Of a stretch of DNA of 6,278 nt, positions 1 through 5,214 are shown piece by piece. Position numbers and translations under genes: made by a program. The notes under the pieces are model-generated. The model had not been told where the DNA came from, searched no databases, and was given only the letters and a program-made list of their open reading frames with translations. The stretch spans positions 5,627 to 11,904 of the forward strand of contig DUCW01000150.1 of assembly GCA_012959595.1 (NCBI GenBank), in the 5' to 3' direction. Source of the DNA: Gemmatimonadota bacterium. Its GTDB lineage: Bacteria > Gemmatimonadota > Gemmatimonadetes > Longimicrobiales > Gaopeijiaceae. Position 1 is the stretch's first letter, and each line of letters starts with the position of its first letter.

Positions 1-165
1 ACAGATCAGGAAAGTTTTAAGAAGTTTCATAAAGCTTGTTTGGACAAAGGAGTGTTTTTAGCACCTTCTGCTTTTGAGGCAGGATTCGTTTCTACTGAAC
101 ATACCGAAGACATAATAGATGAGACTTTACAGGTCGTTCGCTCTGTAGTTTCGGCAGGCTGGTAA
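1..165 (+). CDS. hemL: Glutamate-1-semialdehyde 2,1-aminomutase, C-terminal end (partial)
   Basis: Frame 1 is open from the first base to TAA at 163-165 and gives the last 54 residues of a protein that begins upstream of the window. The stretch GVFLAPSAFEAGF followed by STEHTEDIIDETL is the characteristic C-terminal segment of glutamate-1-semialdehyde aminomutase (GSAM). GSAM is a cytoplasmic PLP enzyme that moves the amino group of glutamate-1-semialdehyde to make 5-aminolevulinate for the C5 route to haem and other tetrapyrroles. The PLP lysine lies outside the window, so catalytic competence cannot be judged here. The next gene starts 24 bases downstream on the same strand, so co-transcription is possible. 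Another class-III aminotransferase is the only real alternative, but the APSAFEAGF block strongly favours HemL. Confidence 0.9.
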   Translation, partial: TDQESFKKFHKACLDKGVFLAPSAFEAGFVSTEHTEDIIDETLQVVRSVVSAGW

Positions 166-189
166 TGAAAGAGAAAGGGGATCATTTAT

Positions 190-891
190 ATGGGTCATTT
201 CAGGCTTAGGATGGAAATGGTTGTCCGATCAGGATTAGTCGCATTCTTCTTGATCGGGCAATGTGTTCCCACATCACGCTTGGAAGGTCAGGAATTGGCT
301 GATTACGACTATGGAAATTTAGCAGTGAGAGGGATTTCGCTAGACTACGGAAATATTTCACTGGAAACTTTTGAAGAAACTGAATCATACAGTATGAAAT
401 TGGACTTGGGATTTTTAGGTCCCGGGATCAGGATGACTACCAGGACATCGTACTGGAGCTCTCAGATGCTCTCAGAAGAAATAGAAAGCTTCGAATCGAG
501 CTTGAGCACTTTGATTCTGACCCAGGGAGGGAGCCTTCCTTCGAACAATCTGGATCTTGGTCCAATAAGGCGAGATGATTTTTCTTTGGCACTTGAAGCT
601 GATTACGTTTGGAGCATTCCATTAGGGTTTTTGTTCTCAACGGGTCTAGGTGCTTCGGTCCACTTGGTCAATGGAACCACGTCGATTCCAGACGATGTTT
701 TCTTGGACGGTCTATTAGATTCAGTTACAGGTGGTTTCAATGTTCAAGGCGGTTTAGAGTTTTTGGTGAATGACAGAATACGAATACATGGAGGTTCGCG
801 AGTAGGCCTTGTGGGAAACGTTCGCTTCTTGGAATTCAGCGGAGGGATGACGTTCTTGTGGGGCGAACTACTTTCTGGAGAGTTCCGTTAA
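190..891 (+). CDS. Exported protein of unknown function, probable outer-membrane beta-barrel
   Basis: This 233-residue protein has a basic N-terminus (R5, R7, R13) and a hydrophobic segment at about 11-24, followed by SRLEGQE, which looks like a Sec signal peptide cleaved near residues 28-34. The mature part is rich in Gly, Ser, Thr and aromatics, has no transmembrane helix, and shows alternating polar/hydrophobic stretches with turn-like breaks (for example 50-85, 130-160 and 183-226), as expected of a small outer-membrane barrel. The opening DYDYGNLAVRGISLDYG and the block LDLGFLGPGIR (about 71-82) through TRTSYWSS recall conserved hypothetical barrel proteins of Gemmatimonadota, a resemblance from memory. 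The start at 190 is preceded by AGAAAGGGG (172-180) at 9 bases. It lies 37 bases before the Lnb-like gene, so a link to envelope or lipoprotein biogenesis is possible by context only. No enzyme motif is visible. Confidence 0.75.
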   Translation: MGHFRLRMEMVVRSGLVAFFLIGQCVPTSRLEGQELADYDYGNLAVRGISLDYGNISLETFEETESYSMKLDLGFLGPGIRMTTRTSYWSSQMLSEEIESFESSLSTLILTQGGSLPSNNLDLGPIRRDDFSLALEADYVWSIPLGFLFSTGLGASVHLVNGTTSIPDDVFLDGLLDSVTGGFNVQGGLEFLVNDRIRIHGGSRVGLVGNVRFLEFSGGMTFLWGELLSGEFR

Positions 892-911
892 GAAGTCAAG
901 GAGCCGGGAAG

Positions 912-920
912 AAAGGAGGT
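912..920 (+). promoter_or_regulatory. Strong Shine-Dalgarno that fixes a TTG start
   Basis: AAAGGAGGT is a full match to the usual anti-Shine-Dalgarno partner and lies 8 bases before TTG at 929. The nearer ATG at 921 directly abuts it and opens only a five-codon frame ending in TGA, so it cannot be the start. This site therefore supports TTG 929 as the start of the DUF4105-type gene. Confidence 0.8.
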
Positions 921-928
921 ATGCATCT

Positions 929-2206
929 TTGCGATTGATTGATCTGATTACTCTGATCCCAGTGCGGTTTCTGTGGGTGTCTGTCGTCTTTTTGTTACAA
1001 GCTACAGGGGCTAGCCTGTCTAGTCAGACTTTGTTGGGCGATGAAACTCCTGATCCATTTAGAATGGAAGTGTTTCTTCTGACAGTGGAACCTGGAGATG
1101 CTATCTGGGAACGATTTGGTCACAATGCCCTGGTTATCCAGGACAGTCGCGACAAAACGAGGATAGCTTACAACTGGGGCATTTTCGATTTTGGGCAGCA
1201 CGATTTCATAATGAGATTGGCCAGGGGTAGGATGCGCTACTCCATGAGAGGTTTCCCAGCTTCGGCATTGGTAGAGAGTTATCGAGGACAGGGCCGAACG
1301 GTTTGGTCACAAAGAGTAAATTTGACATTTGACCAAAAATTGAAGTTGCTAACTCTCATCAGAGAAATGGATTCGGAATCCAATAGATATTATCGATATG
1401 ACTATTACCGTGACAATTGCTCTACACGGATTCGGGATGTTCTCGACAGTGTCTTGGACGGTGAGATCTCATCTAAAACTAAAGAGCAGGGGGCCGGGAC
1501 TACGTATAGGTGGCATACTGCTAGACTACTTCAGTCTAATGTGCCCGCTTATGTCGGAACTCAATTCGTTGTTGGCAATACTGGGGATAAGCCTATTTCC
1601 ATATGGGAAGAAATGTTTTTGCCACTGCGTCTGAAGGAGCATTTGGAATCTGTTTCGAATCAAAGTCTCCTCGGAGGAACTACAAGATTTTTGGAGCCTC
1701 CTACACTTTTGGTTGAATCTTCCAGGGAGCCTCCACCAGAAAAATGGGTCGGATTCTTGACCCGCTTTCTTCTTGTGGGAGTGGTCTTGGGAGGGATTCT
1801 ACTTACTCTTGGATGGGGGGCGTCCAAGGGGTACGTTCAGGCCCGTTGGATTCTTATTGGCTTCGGGACTGTCTGGAGTACAATCGTAGGAATCTTAGGG
1901 ACTTTACTTCTTCTATCTTGGTTCTTGACCGATCACGTTTTCTGGACACTGAACGAGAATATTTTCCAAGCTAATCCAATCTCTTTGTTATTGGCTATTA
2001 GTCTATTGAATTCATTCCAGGAAGAAGAGAATCTGACACTAACAAGATGGGCGAGGGTTGTGACCGCCATCGCAATTCTGGGATTCATTGTACAGATTTT
2101 TCCTGGATTTGATCAAATGAATGGAGAAATAATCGCCCTAACGTTTCCCATTCATCTCGGGTTGTACTTAGGAATTCGGTGGTCCAGGCCGGTGAATACG
2201 GGGTGA
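929..2206 (+). CDS. DUF4105 / Lnb-type membrane protein, candidate lipoprotein N-acyltransferase
   Basis: The protein has 425 residues from a TTG start. Residues 1-30 form a signal peptide or signal anchor. Residues about 45-250 are a periplasmic domain carrying the two hallmark motifs of the DUF4105 (Lnb N-terminal) family: WERFGHNAL with H65, and YDYYRDNCSTRIRD with N163 and C164. YNWGIFDFGQ (81-90) is a further family-like block. Residues about 272-417 contain four or five hydrophobic segments (near 275-296, 306-333, 349-362, 373-392 and 400-416), with TDHVFWTLNENIFQANP (334-350) between the second and third. A His-then-Cys order fits a cysteine acyl-enzyme of permuted NlpC/P60 or LRAT-like type. 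A protein of this family, Lnb, was reported to N-acylate lipoproteins in Bacteroides. The same reaction here is an inference, strengthened by the 4-base overlap with lnt. A different acyltransferase or hydrolase remains possible, because the family is broad and mostly uncharacterised. Confidence 0.85.
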   Translation: MRLIDLITLIPVRFLWVSVVFLLQATGASLSSQTLLGDETPDPFRMEVFLLTVEPGDAIWERFGHNALVIQDSRDKTRIAYNWGIFDFGQHDFIMRLARGRMRYSMRGFPASALVESYRGQGRTVWSQRVNLTFDQKLKLLTLIREMDSESNRYYRYDYYRDNCSTRIRDVLDSVLDGEISSKTKEQGAGTTYRWHTARLLQSNVPAYVGTQFVVGNTGDKPISIWEEMFLPLRLKEHLESVSNQSLLGGTTRFLEPPTLLVESSREPPPEKWVGFLTRFLLVGVVLGGILLTLGWGASKGYVQARWILIGFGTVWSTIVGILGTLLLLSWFLTDHVFWTLNENIFQANPISLLLAISLLNSFQEEENLTLTRWARVVTAIAILGFIVQIFPGFDQMNGEIIALTFPIHLGLYLGIRWSRPVNTG

Positions 2207-3765
2207 GCCTGAACCTCAGATGTGGAATTTCTGTAACTCTTTCAGCTTGTTTGCTCTTCCTAGCGTTTCCACCGTTTCATTTTCTTCTTCCTTCGTTCGT
2301 TGCATTAATTCCAATAACGTCCTGGATCGTCGAACAGAAAAACTCAAAGGCAGGTAGCTATCGAGCACTTTGGGGTGGTTTTTTCTTTGGAGTCGTGTAT
2401 GGGGGATTGATCCTCCACTGGGTTCCGATCACTTTGTGGAAGACATCTCCATGGGTTATGCCTGCATATCTGGCATTGGTGGTCCTACTTGCTTTTCCGA
2501 AAGCTTGTTTCGCTTGGATCCTGCATCGTTTAGTTCACAGGGCAGGAGTACCTGTTTGTTTGGCACTTGCTTTTTCCTGGACTGCCCTAGAGTGGTCATT
2601 AGCAAATCTTCCAGGAGCGTTTTCTTTCCCTTGGTTGGAATTAGGAACATCTCTTACTGGCTATCCTGAAGTGGTAGGATCTGCTGAATTGATTGGAACA
2701 AGGGGAGTCACATTCTGGATTGCATTATTGAATGGATTGTTGTTCGAATTGATTATCGGTTTTCGACATAGCATCAAGGTTTATCGATTGTTGTTGAGGA
2801 CGGCGGCGATAGTATTGATTTTTAGCATACCCACTGCATGGGGTTTTTTGAGATCGAATTCCTTGTCCGTGACGAGAGTTGGTGAAGTTGCGATAGTTCA
2901 GCCAAATATCATTGGGAAAACCAGCATGAGTACCCGAGCTATTACCGACTCGACACTTTCAGTCCTAAGTAAGTTGAACATGGACCGAATAGGTCAATCT
3001 GCTGATCTTATAGTCTTGCCCGAGGCCACTTTTTGGACCAGGATCGAAGTCGATACGGTGACCCAACAAGAAATGTCAGAGGTGTTTAAAAACTGGCCTG
3101 CACCAGTTTTAGTCGGAGGTATCGGCCTAACATCGACCGAGTACAAATCGACCGAGTACAATTCCTCATTTCTTTTTGATCCACGGGAAGGTCTGACTAA
3201 CTTTCGGTATGATAAGCACTACCTTGTTCCATGGTTCGAAACGATGCCTCTATCGCTATTCGGCTGGAGGACGAGAAGTCGGAATTTTAGTGAATATGGA
3301 AGGGGTAACGAGCTTTCGATCGGAGAGTTTTTTGGCGGGACGAAATTTGGAGTTTTAATATGCTATGAGTCTATTTTTTCAGAGCATTCTCGATTGTTGC
3401 GGATGGATGGGGCTGACATCTTAGTCAATATTACTAATGACGCCTGGTTGCAATCCGAATGGAGAACAGTCCTATATCGAACATTGGCATTTTGGCAACA
3501 TCCGGCTCACCTAGTTATGAGGGCTATTGAGAATCGTGTTGGCATCGTTCGGTCTTCAAATACCGGTTTTTCTTTCTTTGTGGATCCATTAGGTCACGTT
3601 TATGGTGAACTGGAATCGTCCCAATTGGCAGTGGGTAGTAGCCCGGTTTATAGCACCGAAGGACCCACACTCTATACACGGGTGGGCGACCTTGCTGGGT
3701 TGAGCAGTTTCTTGGCAACAGTTCTTATGTTGGTAATTGTTCGTTTTCGCTTCTACGGCGCTTGA
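2203..3765 (+). CDS. lnt: Apolipoprotein N-acyltransferase
   Basis: Lnt transfers an acyl chain from a phospholipid to the N-terminal cysteine amine of diacylated lipoproteins, the last step of lipoprotein maturation at the inner membrane. The 520-residue length is normal for the family. Hydrophobic segments lie near 8-42, 55-74, 83-107, 116-133, 168-187 and 196-216, followed by a carbon-nitrogen-hydrolase domain (about 225-480) and a final membrane segment at 500-515. The catalytic triad is visible: E274 in LPEATFW, K338 in YDKHYLVPWFE and C387 in GVLICYES. The family's conserved glutamates E346 (VPWFE) and E389 (CYE) are also present, as is the terminal TLYTRVGD motif. I chose GTG 2203 because it makes a GTGA overlap with the preceding stop and GGTGA (2191-2195) precedes it by 7 bases. 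GTG 2179 would add eight residues and cannot be excluded. A 15-bp duplication lies at 3132-3161. Confidence 0.95.
   Translation: MSLNLRCGISVTLSACLLFLAFPPFHFLLPSFVALIPITSWIVEQKNSKAGSYRALWGGFFFGVVYGGLILHWVPITLWKTSPWVMPAYLALVVLLAFPKACFAWILHRLVHRAGVPVCLALAFSWTALEWSLANLPGAFSFPWLELGTSLTGYPEVVGSAELIGTRGVTFWIALLNGLLFELIIGFRHSIKVYRLLLRTAAIVLIFSIPTAWGFLRSNSLSVTRVGEVAIVQPNIIGKTSMSTRAITDSTLSVLSKLNMDRIGQSADLIVLPEATFWTRIEVDTVTQQEMSEVFKNWPAPVLVGGIGLTSTEYKSTEYNSSFLFDPREGLTNFRYDKHYLVPWFETMPLSLFGWRTRSRNFSEYGRGNELSIGEFFGGTKFGVLICYESIFSEHSRLLRMDGADILVNITNDAWLQSEWRTVLYRTLAFWQHPAHLVMRAIENRVGIVRSSNTGFSFFVDPLGHVYGELESSQLAVGSSPVYSTEGPTLYTRVGDLAGLSSFLATVLMLVIVRFRFYGA
3132..3161 (+). repeat. Perfect 15-bp tandem duplication inside lnt
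   Basis: The unit ATCGACCGAGTACAA occurs at 3132-3146 and again, without a mismatch, at 3147-3161. The length is a multiple of three, so the frame is kept and the residues read TSTEYKSTEYNSS. It sits just before the conserved YNSS-like strand of the hydrolase domain, between catalytic E274 and K338. The identity of the two copies at nucleotide level suggests a recent slippage or duplication event. Confidence 0.9.
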
Positions 3766-3789
3766 ACTCATAACTATCCCAGTTATTAT
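3762..3789 (+). promoter_or_regulatory. Candidate sigma70-type promoter for rpmE-prfA-prmC
   Basis: TTGAAC (3762-3767, overlapping the lnt stop codon) and TATTAT (3784-3789) are 16 bases apart. They match the -35 and -10 consensus at 4/6 and 5/6 positions. It is the best such pair I see in the only sizeable gap of the window, where function changes from lipoprotein maturation to translation. If used, transcription would start near 3795-3800 and give a leader of about 70 bases. Consensus matching alone is weak evidence, and the promoter preferences of this organism are unknown. Confidence 0.35.
3770..3786. promoter_or_regulatory. 17-base dyad in the spacer of the candidate promoter (possible operator)
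   Basis: ATAACT (3770-3775) and AGTTAT (3781-3786) are perfect reverse complements separated by ATCCC. The dyad fills the space between the putative -35 and -10 elements and overlaps the start of the -10, a position where a bound repressor would block RNA polymerase. It could instead be a weak hairpin at the end of the lnt transcript, but no run of T follows. Short arms like these arise by chance fairly often. Confidence 0.25.
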
Positions 3790-3829
3790 TCTAAGTGACC
3801 AGGGATGTCTGAAGTGGGTCAAATGAAGC

Positions 3830-3854
3830 CGAACAAGACGTCCTTGTTCGTTTT
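3830..3854 (+). terminator. Terminator-like or attenuator-like hairpin in the rpmE leader
   Basis: CGAACAAG (3830-3837) pairs perfectly with CTTGTTCG (3843-3850) around the 5-base loop ACGTC, and TTTT (3851-3854) follows at once, then AAATT. An 8-bp stem with a short T run resembles a modest intrinsic terminator. It ends only 20 bases before the rpmE start, with no room for a promoter after it. Transcripts of rpmE must therefore run through it unless RNA polymerase starts inside it. It may be a partial terminator for lnt read-through, an attenuator, or a leader structure that affects rpmE translation. Confidence 0.5.
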
Positions 3855-3859
3855 AAATT

Positions 3860-3863
3860 GGAG
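3860..3863 (+). promoter_or_regulatory. Shine-Dalgarno that decides the rpmE start
   Basis: GGAG lies 7 bases before GTG 3871, an ideal spacing. The upstream in-frame ATG at 3805 has only AGGG touching it, too close to serve. The site therefore supports the shorter L31. Confidence 0.75.
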
Positions 3864-3870
3864 CGAGATT

Positions 3871-4077
3871 GTGAAAAAAGATATACATCCAGATTATGTA
3901 CATGCCGTTGTCACTTGTGCATGTGGACAGACTTTTGAAACGATGGCGACTAGAAGTGAAGTTCATACTGATATCTGTGCAGTGTGTCATCCTTTCTATA
4001 CGGGTAAGCAACGTCTGGTCGACACCGCTGGTAGGGTAGAACGCTTCAGGCGGAAGTACGATCAGACTACTGGATGA
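3871..4077 (+). CDS. rpmE: Ribosomal protein bL31, zinc-binding form
   Basis: From GTG 3871 the product is 68 residues and begins MKKDIHPDY, the canonical start of bL31, a small protein of the large ribosomal subunit that bridges to the small subunit. The four metal ligands of the zinc-containing (C+) form are present: C16 and C18 in TCACG, and C36 and C39 in ICAVCHP. The family signature HPFYTGKQRLVDTAGRVERF follows, so length and sequence are typical throughout. The frame stays open upstream to ATG 3805, which would add 22 residues not expected in bL31. That stretch contains the leader hairpin and I treat it as untranslated. prfA starts 24 bases after the stop, so the two genes are probably co-transcribed. 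Autogenous control of rpmE by L31 has been described in E. coli, and the structured leader here would be compatible with some form of control. Confidence 0.95.
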   Translation: MKKDIHPDYVHAVVTCACGQTFETMATRSEVHTDICAVCHPFYTGKQRLVDTAGRVERFRRKYDQTTG

Positions 4078-4084
4078 TCCAGTA
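4068..4084 (+). repeat. Inverted repeat whose loop is the rpmE stop codon
   Basis: TACTGGA (4068-4074) and TCCAGTA (4078-4084) are perfect reverse complements, and the three bases between them are exactly the TGA stop of rpmE. The prfA Shine-Dalgarno AGGGTGA (4088-4094) begins three bases after the second arm. A ribosome terminating on rpmE would cover and open the stem, so it could couple rpmE and prfA translation. No T run follows, so it is not an intrinsic terminator. Confidence 0.55.
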
Positions 4085-4101
4085 AATAGGGTGATTCTTA
4101 A

Positions 4102-5202
4102 ATGAATGATCCTGGTATAGTCGATCCTAAACTTCTGGACCGACTGAAAATTGTACGGCAGCGGGTGGCTCATCTGAACGAAGAATTAATGAATCAGGAC
4201 GTTCTCTCAGCTCCAGATCGCCTGAGAGTGATAGGCCAGGAGCGTGCCGAATTAGATCCATTGGTTAGATTAGCTGAGCGGATCGATACTTTGATTACTG
4301 AGTACGAAGGTGCTCAATTATTATTGAACGATACAGAAGACCATGAATTTCGTGATCTGGCTTCACAAGAAATAAGTGAACTCACCAGCCATATCACCAG
4401 GCTATCTTCAGAAGCTCAGGAACTTTTGGTGCCAAAAGATCCGTTGGACAGTAAAGCATCGGTCATAGAAGTACGTGCAGGAACAGGTGGAGATGAGGCG
4501 GGGCTTTTTGCCAAGGATCTTGTTAGAATGTATCAGAGAGTAGCGGAACGAGAAGGTTGGACTGTTGAGTTCCTCAGTATTTCAGAGGGTATTCCTGGAT
4601 CCGTCAAGGAAGCGGTATTTACAGTACGTGGGAAGGGAGTTTATGGAAAACTTCGTTTTGAAAGTGGTGTACACCGAGTGCAACGAGTTCCAGAAACTGA
4701 GAGTCAAGGAAGGATTCATACTTCCGCAGCCACTGTGGCAGTTCTTCCAGAAGCCGATGAGGTAGACGTCAAAATTGATCCAGGTGATCTACGGATAGAT
4801 GTTTTCAGGTCCTCTGGTCCTGGAGGCCAGTCGGTGAATACGACAGATTCTGCTGTACGTTTAACGCATGTGCCCACAGGACTGGTAGTTTCTTGTCAGG
4901 ATGAAAAATCTCAGCATAAGAACAAAGCTAAGGCCCTGAAAGTGCTAAGGAGTAGACTTTTAGATCAATCGATAGCTCAACAAGAAGCTGAAAGATCACG
5001 ACAACGTAAAGCACAAGTTGGAACTGGAGATAGGTCTGCAAAAATCCGAACCTATAATTTCCCGCAGAATCGTGTTACCGACCACCGGGTAAAGTTGACC
5101 ATATATTCACTTGATCAAGTGTTGGACGGTGACCTCACAGAATTGATAACTGTTCTAAAAGCAGCAGATCAGGAGGAACGTCTTCAGGAGCAGTTGAACT
5201 AA
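4102..5202 (+). CDS. prfA: Peptide chain release factor 1 (RF1)
   Basis: RF1 recognises UAA and UAG in the ribosomal A site and triggers release of the finished peptide. The 366-residue protein is of normal length. Domain 1 is helical and charged (about 8-110). RAGTGGDEA (125-133) marks the entry to domain 2. The codon-reading PxT tripeptide is P197-E198-T199 in HRVQRVPETESQGRIHTSAATVAV, which identifies RF1 and not RF2 (SPF). The catalytic GGQ is at 241-243 within RSSGPGGQSVNTTDSAVR, and Q243 is the expected methylation target of PrmC, encoded next. The C-terminal KIRTYNFPQNRVTDHRV (314-330) is also typical. The ATG start has AGGGTGA at 4088-4094 with a 7-base spacer. Its own stop is TAA. 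Gene order rpmE-prfA-prmC is common in bacteria and fits a translation operon. Confidence 0.98.
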   Translation: MNDPGIVDPKLLDRLKIVRQRVAHLNEELMNQDVLSAPDRLRVIGQERAELDPLVRLAERIDTLITEYEGAQLLLNDTEDHEFRDLASQEISELTSHITRLSSEAQELLVPKDPLDSKASVIEVRAGTGGDEAGLFAKDLVRMYQRVAEREGWTVEFLSISEGIPGSVKEAVFTVRGKGVYGKLRFESGVHRVQRVPETESQGRIHTSAATVAVLPEADEVDVKIDPGDLRIDVFRSSGPGGQSVNTTDSAVRLTHVPTGLVVSCQDEKSQHKNKAKALKVLRSRLLDQSIAQQEAERSRQRKAQVGTGDRSAKIRTYNFPQNRVTDHRVKLTIYSLDQVLDGDLTELITVLKAADQEERLQEQLN

Positions 5203-5214
5203 TGAGGTGGTATA

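Noticed and set aside
165..209. ATG overlapping the hemL stop (TAATG) as the start of a coupled gene
   Set aside because: The frame closes after 14 codons and is not the frame of the 190-891 gene.
262..264. Cys25 of the protein at 190-891 as a lipoprotein (lipobox) cysteine, tempting because of the lnt context
   Set aside because: The preceding residues are I-G-Q, and Gln at -1 does not fit a lipobox. A normal signal peptidase I site a few residues later fits better.
1398..1634. 78-codon + strand frame within the DUF4105-type gene
   Set aside because: Out-of-frame shadow of a gene with clear family motifs, with no ribosome-binding site that stands out.
2179..2202. GTG 2179 as the lnt start
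   Set aside because: It is possible, with AGGA at 2170-2173, but GTG 2203 gives the typical 4-base stop/start overlap and a family-typical N-terminus. Kept as an alternative only.
3853..4173. 106-codon open frame on the - strand
   Set aside because: It lies opposite rpmE and the start of prfA, which are unambiguous genes. Its product shows no recognisable family pattern.
5108..5121. Perfect 14-bp palindrome CACTTGATCAAGTG inside prfA
   Set aside because: It encodes the conserved SLDQV segment of RF1, and about 0.4 such palindromes are expected by chance in a window of this size.
5171..5176. AGGAGG near the end of prfA as a ribosome-binding site for an earlier prmC start
   Set aside because: No suitable start codon in the prmC frame follows at a workable spacing, while GAGGTGG at 5204-5210 serves GTG 5215.
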